From: Streptomyces roseus
GTDB taxonomy: Bacteria > Actinomycetota > Actinomycetes > Streptomycetales > Streptomycetaceae
Length of the DNA: 48,540 nucleotides
Direction of reading: 5' to 3'
Assembly (NCBI RefSeq): GCF_001044425.1
Contig: NZ_LFML01000061.1
Location: forward strand, 1 to 48,540
The notes beneath the pieces are model-generated. The model ran no database searches. It was not told where the DNA came from and was given only the letters and a program-made list of their open reading frames with translations. The position numbers were made by a program, and so were the translations under genes. The stretch's first letter is position 1, and every line of letters starts with the position of its first letter. Below, one piece after another: positions 34,036 through 43,058 of the stretch.

Positions 34036-35015
34036 TTGACGGCTCCTGCGGTGAGACCCGAGCGCCAGAACCGCTGCAGACCCAGGAAGGCCAGCACGAG
34101 CGGGATGACGGCGACGAGTGAACCGGTGATCACCAGGGGATAGAGCTCGGGCTGCTGGTAGACGCTGCGGTTCCACATGAACAGGCCCAGACTGACGGGG
34201 TAGAGCCGCTCGTCGTTGAGCATGGTCAGCGCGCCGTAGAAGTTGTTCCAGATCGCCGTGAAGGTGAACAGGAAGATGGTCACAAACCCCGGCCACAGCA
34301 TGGGGAACGACACGTGCGCGAAGAGGCGCAGTTCACCCGCGCCGTCGACGCGGGCGGCGGCGAGCACCTCGTCGGGGACGTAGCCCTCGGCGAACACCCG
34401 GGCCAGGTACACGCCGAAGGGGTTGACCAGGGCGGGCACCAGATAGGCCCAGTACGTGTTCACGGCGCCGGCGGCCGAGGCCATCAGGTAGAGCGGCAGC
34501 TGGAGGACGGTGGCGGGTACGAGGATCCCGGCGAGGACGACGCCGAAGAGCTTCTCCTTGTGCCGGAACTCGTAGGCGTGGAAGGCGTAACCGCAGGCCA
34601 CGCTGATGAGGGCGGAGAGGGTGGAGCCGACGACGGTGTAGAGGAGGCTGTTGGCGAGCCAGCGGCCGAAGATGCCGTCGTCGTACGCGAAGACCTCGCC
34701 GAGGTTGGTGAGGAGGCTGAAGTCGCCCGGGGCGTAGGGGTCGGTGGCGAAGAGGTCCCGGCGGTTCTTGGTGGCGGCCAGCACCAGCCAGGCGAGGGGC
34801 ATCAGCGTGTAGGCCGCGACGAGGAGGAGGACGGCGTTGACGGCGGTACGGGAGAGCAGGGCGCCGCCGCGTGCCGTACGGGCAGGAGCGGCGGGCGCTG
34901 CCCGGCGCGGGGCGGGGGGCGCGGGGGCCCCAGCGGGGGCCGCAGCCGTGGCCGCAGCGGAGCCCGGCCGCGTGGCCGCGGTCGCCGCCCCGGGGACGGC
35001 GGGCGAGGGGGTCAT
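34032..35015 (-). CDS. Sugar ABC transporter permease, MalG/CUT1 type
   Basis: The 327-residue inner-membrane subunit has six helices and the CUT1 cytoplasmic EAA loop EVLAAARVDGAGELRLFAHV. About 50 Ala/Pro-rich residues precede the first helix, longer than usual. ATG 35015 has GGAGGT five bases upstream and overlaps the preceding permease stop (ATGA). No ATPase gene is in the operon. In Streptomyces the shared ATPase MsiK usually serves such transporters. Confidence 0.9.
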   Translation of the reverse strand: MTPSPAVPGAATAATRPGSAAATAAAPAGAPAPPAPRRAAPAAPARTARGGALLSRTAVNAVLLLVAAYTLMPLAWLVLAATKNRRDLFATDPYAPGDFSLLTNLGEVFAYDDGIFGRWLANSLLYTVVGSTLSALISVACGYAFHAYEFRHKEKLFGVVLAGILVPATVLQLPLYLMASAAGAVNTYWAYLVPALVNPFGVYLARVFAEGYVPDEVLAAARVDGAGELRLFAHVSFPMLWPGFVTIFLFTFTAIWNNFYGALTMLNDERLYPVSLGLFMWNRSVYQQPELYPLVITGSLVAVIPLVLAFLGLQRFWRSGLTAGAVK

Positions 35016-35971
35016 GCGGACCTCCAGCGGTTGCCCTGCTTGGTGACGACGTACGAGGCGGCGCCGGCGACCAGGGCGAGGAGCAGCGCGCTCGCGGCCG
35101 CCAGCCCGTAGTCGTGGCCCTTGAAGGCGGCGCTGAAGACGTACATGGTCGGGGACCAGGACTCGCCCATCTCGGTGGCCCGCAGCTGGAGCAACTGCGG
35201 GGCGTCGAAGAGCTGGACGGCGCCGACGCAGGTGAACAGGACGGTCAGGACGAGGGTCGGCCGGATGCTCGGCACCTTGACCTGGAAGGCGATGCGCACG
35301 GCTCCGGCGCCGTCCATCCTGGCGGCCTCCAGGGTCTCGCGGGGGACGGCCTGGAGCCCGGCGAAGAAGATGATCATGTTGTAGCCCATCCACTGCCAGG
35401 CGGAGATGTTGACGACGGAGAGCAATGCCTCGTCGCGGCCGAAGAAGTTCCAGGTGATCCCCGCGGAGTCGAGGACGTCGAGGACGGGGCTGAGGCCGGG
35501 TGTGTAGAGGTAGAGCCAGATCATCGCGGCGGTCAGGCCGGGGACCGCGTGCGGCAGGTAGAAGGCGATCTGGAAGAACCGCCGGGCACGGGCGAGGGCG
35601 GAGTCCAGCAGCAGGGCGAGGACGAGGGCGCCGCCGACCATGACGGGGATGTAGAGCAGGCAGTAGAGGGCGACGTGGCGGAACGAGGCGAGGAAGAGGG
35701 GATCGGACAGGGCCTTGGTGTAGTTCCCGATTCCGCTGAAGACCTGCCGGGCCCCGCCGAATCCCAGTCCGGACCGCTCCTCGTGGAAGAGGCTGAGCCA
35801 GGCGGCGTACCCGATGGGGGCGAGGGTCACGAGCCCGAAGAGGAGGAAGAAGGGGGCCATGAAGGCGGCGGCCGCCGCACCCGCGGCGCCGGCGCCGCGG
35901 CCGGGGGCCGTGCCCCGGCCGGGGGAGGTGGGCGGGGTGGTCGATGCCGTGGGGCGCGCGGGGGCGGCCAT
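35012..35971 (-). CDS. Sugar ABC transporter permease, MalF/CUT1 type
   Basis: The 319-residue partner permease has six predicted helices and the EAA loop ETLEAARMDGAGAVRIAFQV. An Ala/Thr/Pro-rich N-terminal tail (about 35 residues) lies in the cytoplasm before the first helix. The ATG shares one base with the binding-protein stop (TGATG), so the genes are tightly coupled. Confidence 0.9.
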   Translation of the reverse strand: MAAPARPTASTTPPTSPGRGTAPGRGAGAAGAAAAAFMAPFFLLFGLVTLAPIGYAAWLSLFHEERSGLGFGGARQVFSGIGNYTKALSDPLFLASFRHVALYCLLYIPVMVGGALVLALLLDSALARARRFFQIAFYLPHAVPGLTAAMIWLYLYTPGLSPVLDVLDSAGITWNFFGRDEALLSVVNISAWQWMGYNMIIFFAGLQAVPRETLEAARMDGAGAVRIAFQVKVPSIRPTLVLTVLFTCVGAVQLFDAPQLLQLRATEMGESWSPTMYVFSAAFKGHDYGLAAASALLLALVAGAASYVVTKQGNRWRSA

Positions 35972-37308
35972 CAGTTGGCCACGGCCACGGCCAGGGCCAG
36001 GCCGCGGTCCTTGATGGCCTTCTCCGCGGCCGACTGGCCCTCGGCCAGGGCCTTGACCAGGTCCGCGCCGGCCGCGTTCTGCGCCGAGTTGACCTGGAGG
36101 TGGACCGGCCCCCAGGTCCAGCCCGGCACGATGGTCGCCGCCGCCTCGCCGGCCAGGCCGTACGGGTCCTGCCCTTCGAAGTACGCCGTGTCGAACAGCT
36201 TCGCAGCCTCGGTCCGCATCTCGGCGTTGGCCGGCAGGGCGCTGCTGGGCGCCTTCAGCGAGCTGAGCCGTGCCTTGATCGCCTCCGGGTCGGTGGTGAC
36301 CCACTTGATGAACTCCGCGGCGGCCTTGGTCTGCTTGCTGCCCTTCGGCACGATGTACGAGGTGCCGCCGTACATGCCGGTGGCGGGCTTCCCGTCCCAG
36401 GTGGGAAGGGGCGCGATGCCCCACTTCCCCTTGAGGTCGGGGTAGTTCGCGAGGAACGTGCCCGCCGTCCAGGCGGCCCCGATGACGGTGGCGACCTGCC
36501 CGGACGAACGTTCCTTCGCCTCGCCCTCGCCCCACAGCGGGGTCTTCGACGCCACCCCGGAGGCCATCAGGCCGTTCCAGTACTCCGCCACCTTCATCGA
36601 CGCGGGGTCGTTGACGGCCACCTTCCACTTCTCGCCCTCGGTCCCGTACCACCGCGCGCCCGCCTGCCAGGACAGTCCCGCCAGCACCGCCGGGTCGCCG
36701 CCGCCGAAGTTCGTGATCTTCACGGAGGGGTCGGCCGCGTGGATCTTCTCCGCGGCCGCCTTGTACTGGTCCCACGTCTTCGGCACGGCCACCCCGTGCT
36801 TCTCGAAGATGTCCTTGCGGTAGAAGAGTTCGAGCGGGGTGACGTCGAACGGCACGGCCCAGGTCCTGCCGCCCAGCTTCACCAGCGACTGGACCGCCGC
36901 CGGGAACTTCTCCGAGACCAGCTTCCCCGAGGTCCCGCTCAGGTCCTCCAGATTGCCCCCGCTCGCGAACTCCGGGAGCGCCGAGTAGTCCATCGTCGCC
37001 ACGTCCGGCGCGTTGCCGCCCTTGACCGCGTTGGCCAGCTTCGCCGCTCCGTCCGGGCCGCCCGGCACTGCCGAGAACCTCACCTGGATGTCCGGGTGCG
37101 TCCGGTTGAACGCGTCCGCCGTCTGCTGGGCCCCCGCGGACGAGGACCAGTAGGTGACGGTGACCGGCTGTTGCGGGGAACCACCGGCCGCCCCGGCCCC
37201 GCCCGGCTCGGCCTCCCCGCCACACGCGGTGGCGAGCAGGGCGAGGGCGGCGACCGAGGCGGTCAGGGTGAGTCGGGGCATGCGGGAGGAAGGGAAGCTG
37301 CGCGACAT
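35971..37308 (-). CDS. Sugar ABC transporter extracellular-solute-binding lipoprotein (family 1)
   Basis: The 445-residue binding protein captures a sugar outside the membrane. Its signal peptide ends in the lipobox LATAC with Cys29. The mature part has the family 1 features VTVTYWSSSAGAQQTADAFN, DVATMDYSALPEFA, PKTWDQYKAAAEKIH and KWVTTDPEAIKA. ATG 37308 has AGGAG eight bases upstream. It is the first gene of an operon with two permeases and a dehydrogenase. The shared operator with the galactosidase operon suggests a galactoside ligand, for example a beta-galacto-oligosaccharide; this is inference. Confidence 0.9.
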   Translation of the reverse strand: MSRSFPSSRMPRLTLTASVAALALLATACGGEAEPGGAGAAGGSPQQPVTVTYWSSSAGAQQTADAFNRTHPDIQVRFSAVPGGPDGAAKLANAVKGGNAPDVATMDYSALPEFASGGNLEDLSGTSGKLVSEKFPAAVQSLVKLGGRTWAVPFDVTPLELFYRKDIFEKHGVAVPKTWDQYKAAAEKIHAADPSVKITNFGGGDPAVLAGLSWQAGARWYGTEGEKWKVAVNDPASMKVAEYWNGLMASGVASKTPLWGEGEAKERSSGQVATVIGAAWTAGTFLANYPDLKGKWGIAPLPTWDGKPATGMYGGTSYIVPKGSKQTKAAAEFIKWVTTDPEAIKARLSSLKAPSSALPANAEMRTEAAKLFDTAYFEGQDPYGLAGEAAATIVPGWTWGPVHLQVNSAQNAAGADLVKALAEGQSAAEKAIKDRGLALAVAVAN

Positions 37309-37361
37309 GGAGTGGCTCCTGCGGTCGACCGCGAACGGCGGCGGATGGGAGAACGCGGCCC

Positions 37362-37421
37362 ATCTTTTGTGCGAACAGGCACACCGTCAAGAGCGAATGC
37401 ACAACTCGATCGAAATGATCG
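37362..37421 (-). promoter_or_regulatory. Promoter and operator of the sugar ABC operon
   Basis: Read leftward, TTGACG (37390-37385) is followed after 17 bases by AAAGAT (37367-37362). Just upstream is CGATCATTTCGATCG (37421-37407), a 15-base palindrome that differs at two central positions from the one before the beta-galactosidase gene. The regulator encoded next to it is the likely ligand. Confidence 0.7.
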
Positions 37422-37444
37422 CCCGGGGACTCCGTTCCCGTTCC

Positions 37445-38620
37445 TTATGAGCGGATCGTCAAGCGCGGGAGCAGGTCCACGTGCTGCCGTGGACCGTCGT
37501 CCTGCGCCTGCCCCCCGCCCGCCGCCGTCAGCCGTTCCAGCAGCAGTCCCGCCGCCCGCGCCCCCACCTCGCGCTTGGCGGGCGCTACCGCCGAGAGCGG
37601 TACGTCGGCCAGCCCGGCCACCTCGTCGTCGTACGTGATCACCGCAAGGTCTTCCGGCACCCGCACCCCGCGCGCCTGGAGCCGCGGGATCAGCATGATC
37701 GCGTCGGTGTCGCTGTGGATCAGGGCGGCGCTCACCCCGCCCGCCGTCACCGCCTCGCACAGGTACTCCAGCGTCCGCGCGAACAGGTCCGCTTCCGAGA
37801 GCGGGCCCGGCCCGGCCGCCGGCCACGGAGGTGCCGGCTCCAGGCCGAGCGCCTCCACCGCCGCCTCGTACCCCGCCCTCAGCCGAGGTGTCGTCGGCGT
37901 CGCGCGGCCGGCCAGCGCGATCCGCCGGTGCCCCCGCACCACCAGGTGCTGCACGGCCGCCGCCGCGCCGTGCGCGTGGTCGGAGGCCACCCGGTCCAGG
38001 GCCGCCGCCGGATGCCCGGGCGGGGCCCACCGCTCCACGAGCACCGTCGGAACCGGCAGCTCCGCCGCCCACGTCCCCTCGCCCGGACCCGGCGAGCCGG
38101 CGTCCCAGTTCGGGGTGAGCAGCAGTCCGTCCGCCCCGGTGGACAGCAGCCGGTCGGCCTGCGTCCGGTCCTCGCCCGGCAGGTACCGGGTCAGACCCAC
38201 GGTAAGCCGTGCGCCCCACGCCTCGACCACCTCGCGGGCTCCGCGCACGACATCGGCGTAGTAGTACTCCGTGGTCGGTACGACCATTCCGATCACGAGC
38301 CCCTCGGCCCCCGCCGGGGCCGTCACCCGGCCCGCCATCGAAGCGGAGGCGACGGCGGATGCCGGGTCGAGGGCCGAGGCCGCAGCCGTCGCCGCGCCCC
38401 TCGCCGGGGCCGTCGGAGCGCCCGGCCGCCCGGTCTCCACCCGGCTGATCACCCCGTGCATCCGGTGGATCTCACCGCGCGCCGCCATCGCCTCGATGTC
38501 GCGCCGCAGGGTGACCGGCGAAACGCCCAGCTCCCGCGCCAGGTCCGCCACGCGCAGGCTGCCCCGCGCCCGGACGAGAGCGAGCACTTGCGCCTGGCGC
38601 TGATCCACATGTGGTCTCAC
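37445..38620 (-). CDS. DeoR-HTH / LacI-type hybrid transcriptional regulator
   Basis: The 391-residue protein joins a DeoR-type winged helix (residues 5-55, LRVADLARELGVSPVTLRRD) through an Ala-rich linker to a LacI/PBP-like sugar-binding domain (IGMVVPTTEYYYADVVRGA, DGLLLTPNWD, HRRIALAGRA, VITYDDEVAGLADV). This arrangement is common among actinobacterial sugar regulators. GTG 38620 has AGGAGA four to five bases upstream; the frame continues to 38683 without a site. It sits between the sugar ABC operon (same strand, 136 bases on) and the divergent galactosidase operon, and both carry the same palindrome. Confidence 0.88.
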   Translation of the reverse strand: MRPHVDQRQAQVLALVRARGSLRVADLARELGVSPVTLRRDIEAMAARGEIHRMHGVISRVETGRPGAPTAPARGAATAAASALDPASAVASASMAGRVTAPAGAEGLVIGMVVPTTEYYYADVVRGAREVVEAWGARLTVGLTRYLPGEDRTQADRLLSTGADGLLLTPNWDAGSPGPGEGTWAAELPVPTVLVERWAPPGHPAAALDRVASDHAHGAAAAVQHLVVRGHRRIALAGRATPTTPRLRAGYEAAVEALGLEPAPPWPAAGPGPLSEADLFARTLEYLCEAVTAGGVSAALIHSDTDAIMLIPRLQARGVRVPEDLAVITYDDEVAGLADVPLSAVAPAKREVGARAAGLLLERLTAAGGGQAQDDGPRQHVDLLPRLTIRS

Positions 38621-38695
38621 GGATCTCCTACCCCTTGCGGTCTTGCGACGGCATCCCTGTCCGAGCCGTGTCCCCGCCATCATAGAGAACCGAAC

Positions 38696-38710
38696 CGATC
38701 GATTCGATCG
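38696..38710. promoter_or_regulatory. Operator palindrome between regulator and beta-galactosidase
   Basis: CGATCGATTCGATCG is a perfect 7-1-7 palindrome. It lies 18 bases upstream of the -35 box of the galactosidase promoter and 76 bases from the regulator GTG, so it could control both. Thirteen of fifteen bases agree with the site before the ABC operon. Confidence 0.75.
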
Positions 38711-38728
38711 ATTCCGATCAACCGGTCA

Positions 38729-38758
38729 TTGACGGGGCGCGCGCCGCGTTCATATATT
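38729..38758 (+). promoter_or_regulatory. Promoter of the beta-galactosidase operon
   Basis: TTGACG (38729-38734) and TATATT (38753-38758) are 18 bases apart, a strong match to the main sigma factor consensus. The transcript would start near 38765, about 45 bases before the ATG. Confidence 0.78.
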
Positions 38759-38810
38759 CGGCGGCGTCCCGCACCTCACGGCATCACGACCCTCTTCCGG
38801 GAGTCAGCGC

Positions 38811-40610
38811 ATGCTCACGTACGACCAGGACGGATTCCGGCGCGCAGGGCGCCCCCACCGCATCGTCTCGGGGGCCCTGCACTACTTCCGGGTCCATCCG
38901 GAGCTGTGGGAGGACCGGCTGCGGCGACTGCGCGCCCTCGGGGCCAACACCGTCGACACGTACGTCCCCTGGAACTTCCACGAGAGCGCCCCGGGCAAGG
39001 CCGACTTCACCGGCCCGCGCGACCTCGGCCGCTTCCTGCGCACCGCCCAGGACCTCGGCCTCGACGCCATCGTCCGCCCCGGCCCGTACATCTGCGCCGA
39101 ATGGGACTTCGGCGGCCTGCCCGCCCGGCTGCTCGCCGTCGACGGCCTCCACCTGCGCTGCTCCGACCCGCGCTTCCAGGCCGAAGTCGACGGCTGGTTC
39201 GACCTCGTCGTCCCCGAGCTGCTGCCCCTGCTCGCGAGCCGCGGCGGTCCGGTCGCCGCCGTCCAGATCGAGAACGAGTACGGCTCGTACGGCAACGACG
39301 CCCGCTACCGCGCCCACGTGGAACGGGCACTGACCGAACGCGGTGTCGACTGCCTGCTGTTCACCGCCGACGGGCCCGAGGACGCCATGCTCCAGGGCGG
39401 CACGGTCCCCGGCCGCCTCGCCACCGCCACCTTCGGCGCGCGGCCCGCCGAACGCCTCGCCCACCTGCGCCGCTACCAGCGGACCGGCCCGCTCGCCGCC
39501 ATGGAGTTCTGGATCGGCTGGTTCGACCACTGGGGGGAGGACCACCACGTCCGGGCCGTCGACGACGCGGCGCGCTCCCTCGACGAACTCCTCGCCACCG
39601 GAGCCTCCGTCAACCTCTACATGGCCCACGGCGGTACCAACTTCGGCTTCTGGGCCGGCGCCAACCATACCGGGTCCCGCCCCGCGGACCCCGGCTACCA
39701 GCCCACCGTCACCAGCTACGACTACGACGCCCCCATCGGCGAGGCCGGCGAACTCACCCCCAAGTTCCACGCGTTCCGCGAGGTCATCGGCAAGTACGTG
39801 CCCCTGCCCGACGGCCCGCTGCCCGAGCCGCCGCCCCGCATCACCCCCGCCCTCGCCGTCCCGGCCGGCGCCGCCGTGCTCCTGGACCACCTCGACGTGC
39901 TCGGGGGAGAGCCGGCGGCGCGCGCCGCGCCCGAGTCCATGGAGAAGATGGGCCAGTCACACGGCATGATCCACTACCGCACCACCATCACCGGACCGCG
40001 CCCCGCGATGCCCGTCCGGATCGACGGCCTCGGCGACCGCGCGTACGTCTTCGCCGACGGCGAGCCCCTCGGCGTCCTCGACCGCAACCGGCCCGACGAG
40101 GGGCTCGACCTGGCCGTCGGCGGGGCAGGAGTGGTGCTCGACGTCCTCGTGCGGGCCCAGGGCCGGGTCAACTACGGGCCGCTGCTCGACGACCGCAAGG
40201 GCATCTGGCGCGGCGTCCGCCACGGCCACCAGCAGTTGTTCGAGTGGGAGATCCGGCCGCTCCCGCTGAGCGACCTCGCCGGCCTCGGCTGGTCGCCGGA
40301 GGCCGGCGCACCCCCGCACGACGGGTACCGCCCGGCCTTCCACCGTTTCACCCACACCCTCCCGGGCGCCCGCGCCGACGGATTCGTCGACGTCTCCGGC
40401 TGGAGCACCGGCCTCGTCTGGCTGAACGGCTTCCTCCTCGGCCACTACGACACCCCGCGCGGTCCGCAGCGCACCCTCTACGCCCCCGCCCCCCTCTGGC
40501 GGACCGGCCGCAACGAGATCGTGCTCCTCGAACTGGAGCGCCCCGGGGCCGACCTGCCGCTGCGCGACCGCCCCGACCTCGGCCGCCCCACCGTCGTCAC
40601 CCTCGACTGA
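38811..40610 (+). CDS. Glycoside hydrolase family 35 beta-galactosidase
   Basis: The 599-residue enzyme removes terminal beta-galactose. The GH35 signature GGPVAAVQIENEYGSYG gives the acid/base Glu156, and AMEFWIGWFDHWG gives the nucleophile Glu232. The barrel is followed by two beta domains including a jelly-roll end (SGWSTGLVWLNGFLLGHYD). There is no signal peptide, so it acts in the cytoplasm on imported oligosaccharides. GGGAG lies seven bases before the ATG. It is the first gene of an operon with galT and galK, supplying their galactose. The 117-base gap to galT shows no feature. Confidence 0.95.
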   Translation: MLTYDQDGFRRAGRPHRIVSGALHYFRVHPELWEDRLRRLRALGANTVDTYVPWNFHESAPGKADFTGPRDLGRFLRTAQDLGLDAIVRPGPYICAEWDFGGLPARLLAVDGLHLRCSDPRFQAEVDGWFDLVVPELLPLLASRGGPVAAVQIENEYGSYGNDARYRAHVERALTERGVDCLLFTADGPEDAMLQGGTVPGRLATATFGARPAERLAHLRRYQRTGPLAAMEFWIGWFDHWGEDHHVRAVDDAARSLDELLATGASVNLYMAHGGTNFGFWAGANHTGSRPADPGYQPTVTSYDYDAPIGEAGELTPKFHAFREVIGKYVPLPDGPLPEPPPRITPALAVPAGAAVLLDHLDVLGGEPAARAAPESMEKMGQSHGMIHYRTTITGPRPAMPVRIDGLGDRAYVFADGEPLGVLDRNRPDEGLDLAVGGAGVVLDVLVRAQGRVNYGPLLDDRKGIWRGVRHGHQQLFEWEIRPLPLSDLAGLGWSPEAGAPPHDGYRPAFHRFTHTLPGARADGFVDVSGWSTGLVWLNGFLLGHYDTPRGPQRTLYAPAPLWRTGRNEIVLLELERPGADLPLRDRPDLGRPTVVTLD

Positions 40611-40727
40611 ACCGGCGACCCCGACACTCCCGTCCCGGCCCCGTCCCGACCGCATCCAGGCGGACCCCGGAGAGCCCCCGCGAGCCCCCGCGCACGTCCC
40701 GACCCTCCCCTGAGAGAAGCTCTTCCC

Positions 40728-41768
40728 GTGAAGCGAACGAGCACCCGCCTGGCCGACGGCCGCGAGATCCTGTACTACGACGCCGATGACGGCGCGGCCC
40801 GCGCCGTCCCCGACACCCGCCCCCTCGACGCGTCCGCCACCTCCTCCGAGGTACGCCGCGACCCGCTGCTCGGCGACGCCGTCGTCATCGCCTCCCACCG
40901 CCAGGCCCGCACCTACCACCCGCCCGCCGACGCCTGCCCGCTGTGCCCCTCCACCGAGGGGCGCGCGAGCGAGATCCCGGCCCCCGACTACGACGTCGTC
41001 GTCTTCGAGAACCGCTTCCCCTCCCTCGCCGGCGACACCGGCCGCTGCGAGGTCATCTGCTTCACCCCCGACCACCTGACCTCCTTCGCCGAACTCGACG
41101 AGGAGCGTGCCGCGCTCGTCCTGGCCGCCTGGACCGACCGCACCGCGGAGCTCTCCGCCCACGCCGGGATCCGGCAGGTCTACTGCTTCGAGAACCGCGG
41201 CGCCGAGATCGGCGTGACCCTCGCGCACCCGCACGGCCAGATCTACGCCTTCCCCTTCATCACCCCGCGCACGACCCGCATGCTCGCCACCGTCGCCGCC
41301 CACCGCGCGCGCACCGGCGGCAACCTCTTCGAGGAGGTGCTCGCCGCCGAACGCGCCGAGGGCACCCGGATCGTGCTCGAAGGGGAGCACTGGACCGCCT
41401 TCGTGCCCTACGCCGCCCGCTGGCCGTACGAGGTCCACCTCCATCCGCACCGCCGCACCGCCGACCTCACCACCCTGGACGACGCGGCCCGCGCCGAGTT
41501 CCCCGGCCTCTACCTGGACCTGCTGCGCCGCTTCGACCGGCTCTTCGGCTCGTCCGCGCCCACCCCGTACATCTCCGCCTGGCACCAGGCCCCCGTTTCC
41601 GGCGAGGGCCGCGCCGACTTCGCGCTCCACCTGGAACTCTTCACGGTCCGGCGCACCGCCGACAAGCTCAAGTACCTGGCGGGCACCGAATCCGGGATGG
41701 AGGCGTACATGAACGACGTCCGGCCCGAGGACGCGGCCGCGCGGCTGCGGGAGGTGGCCGACCGATGA
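40728..41768 (+). CDS. galT: Galactose-1-phosphate uridylyltransferase
   Basis: The 346-residue Leloir enzyme swaps UMP between UDP-glucose and galactose 1-phosphate. The active-site His lies in AHPHGQIYAFPF; the zinc-binding CPLCP near residues 69-73 and a second HPHRRT site also fit. GTG 40728 is the only sensible start, with GAGAGAAG about ten bases upstream. It overlaps galK by four bases. No galE is in the window; UDP-galactose epimerase must come from elsewhere. Confidence 0.94.
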   Translation: MKRTSTRLADGREILYYDADDGAARAVPDTRPLDASATSSEVRRDPLLGDAVVIASHRQARTYHPPADACPLCPSTEGRASEIPAPDYDVVVFENRFPSLAGDTGRCEVICFTPDHLTSFAELDEERAALVLAAWTDRTAELSAHAGIRQVYCFENRGAEIGVTLAHPHGQIYAFPFITPRTTRMLATVAAHRARTGGNLFEEVLAAERAEGTRIVLEGEHWTAFVPYAARWPYEVHLHPHRRTADLTTLDDAARAEFPGLYLDLLRRFDRLFGSSAPTPYISAWHQAPVSGEGRADFALHLELFTVRRTADKLKYLAGTESGMEAYMNDVRPEDAAARLREVADR

Positions 41769-42922
41769 GCACGGCGGCGGACGGATTCCACCGGCTGTAC
41801 GGAGCCGCGCCCGAGGGGGTCTGGGCGGCCCCCGGCCGGGTCAACCTGATCGGCGAGCACACGGACTACAACGACGGCTTCGTCCTGCCCTTCGCCCTCC
41901 CGCACCGCACCGAGGTCGCGGCGGCCCGCCGCCCCGACCGGACCCTGCGGATCCACTCCGACGACGTCCCGTCGGGCGTGGTCGCCGTCCACCTCGACCA
42001 CCTCGACCCGGCCCGCCCGCCCGAGGGCCCGCGGAGCTGGGCCGCCTACCCCGCCGGAGCCGCCTGGGCGCTGCTGGACGCGGGTCTGCCGCTCGGCGGC
42101 GCCGACCTGCACATCCGCTCCGACGTGCCCACCGGAGCCGGACTCTCCTCCTCCGCCGCCCTGGAGGTGGCCACCGCCCTCGCCCTCACCGACCTGTACG
42201 GGATCCCGCTCACCCGGCCCGAACTGGCCGCGCTCGCCCGCCGCGCCGAGAACGCCTACGTCGGTGTGCCCTGCGGGGTGATGGACCAGATGGCCTCGGG
42301 CTGCGCCAGCGCGGGCCACGCCCTCCACCTCGACACCCGCACCCTCGAACAGCGGCACATCCCCTTCGACTGCGCCGCCGCCGGACTGCGCCTGCTGGTC
42401 ATCGACACCCGCGTCAAGCACGCCCTCGGCGACGGGGCGTACGCCGAGCGCCTCGCCTCCTGCCACGGCGCGGCGGCCGAGCTCGGGCTGCCCGCCCTGC
42501 GCGACCTCCCGTACGAGGACCTGGAGGCCGCGTTGGCCCGCCTCCGCGACCCGGTCCGGCGCCGACGCGTCCGGCACGTGGTCACCGAGAACGAACGGGT
42601 CGGACGGGTGGAGCACCTGCTGCGCACCGGACGGCTGCGCGAGACGGGCCCGCTGCTGAGCGAGGGCCACGCCTCGCTGCGCGACGACTACGAGGTGTCC
42701 TGCCCCGAGCTGGACCTGGCCGTCGCCACCGCCGAGGCGGCCGGCGCGTACGGGGCCCGGATGACCGGCGGCGGCTTCGGCGGCTCGGCGCTGGCCCTGA
42801 TCGACGCGGACGCCGAGGCGGCCGTGACCCGCGCGGTGACGGAGGCCTTCGCCGCGGCCGGCTTCGAACCGCCGCACGTGACGCCGGCCGCCCCGGCCGC
42901 CGGAGCCGAACGCGTCCTGTGA
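41765..42922 (+). CDS. galK: Galactokinase
   Basis: The 385-residue GHMP kinase phosphorylates galactose at C1. The galactokinase signature GRVNLIGEHTDYNDGFVLP is near residues 24-42, the ATP loop PTGAGLSSSAALEVA near 116-130, and GGGFGGSALAL near the C-terminus. The ATG overlaps the galT stop (ATGA), and its stop overlaps a following short GTG ORF (GTGA). Confidence 0.95.
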   Translation: MSTAADGFHRLYGAAPEGVWAAPGRVNLIGEHTDYNDGFVLPFALPHRTEVAAARRPDRTLRIHSDDVPSGVVAVHLDHLDPARPPEGPRSWAAYPAGAAWALLDAGLPLGGADLHIRSDVPTGAGLSSSAALEVATALALTDLYGIPLTRPELAALARRAENAYVGVPCGVMDQMASGCASAGHALHLDTRTLEQRHIPFDCAAAGLRLLVIDTRVKHALGDGAYAERLASCHGAAAELGLPALRDLPYEDLEAALARLRDPVRRRRVRHVVTENERVGRVEHLLRTGRLRETGPLLSEGHASLRDDYEVSCPELDLAVATAEAAGAYGARMTGGGFGGSALALIDADAEAAVTRAVTEAFAAAGFEPPHVTPAAPAAGAERVL

Positions 42923-43038
42923 GCGGGGAGCCCCTCGCCGGGCGGGCCTACCCGAAGGGCGTGCGGCCCGTGGCCGCCGGCTTCCGCGCGGTGGACGAGG
43001 GCCGGGCCATCGGCAAGACTCTCGCCGATCCCTTCTGA
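42919..43038 (+). CDS. 39-codon ORF coupled to galK; possible dehydrogenase remnant
   Basis: GTG 42919 overlaps the galK stop in GTGA and the frame ends at TGA 43036-43038, 20 bases before the aldo/keto reductase. The 39-residue peptide ends in FRAVDEGRAIGKTLADPF. By eye this resembles the C-terminal tail of zinc-type medium-chain alcohol dehydrogenases, where EGRAxGKxxLxP endings are common. It may therefore be the last piece of a decayed or deleted dehydrogenase gene rather than a working small protein. I cannot decide from one sequence. Codon use is normal for the region. Confidence 0.4.
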   Translation: MSGEPLAGRAYPKGVRPVAAGFRAVDEGRAIGKTLADPF

Positions 43039-43058
43039 CGTTCGGAGGAACGAAACGC

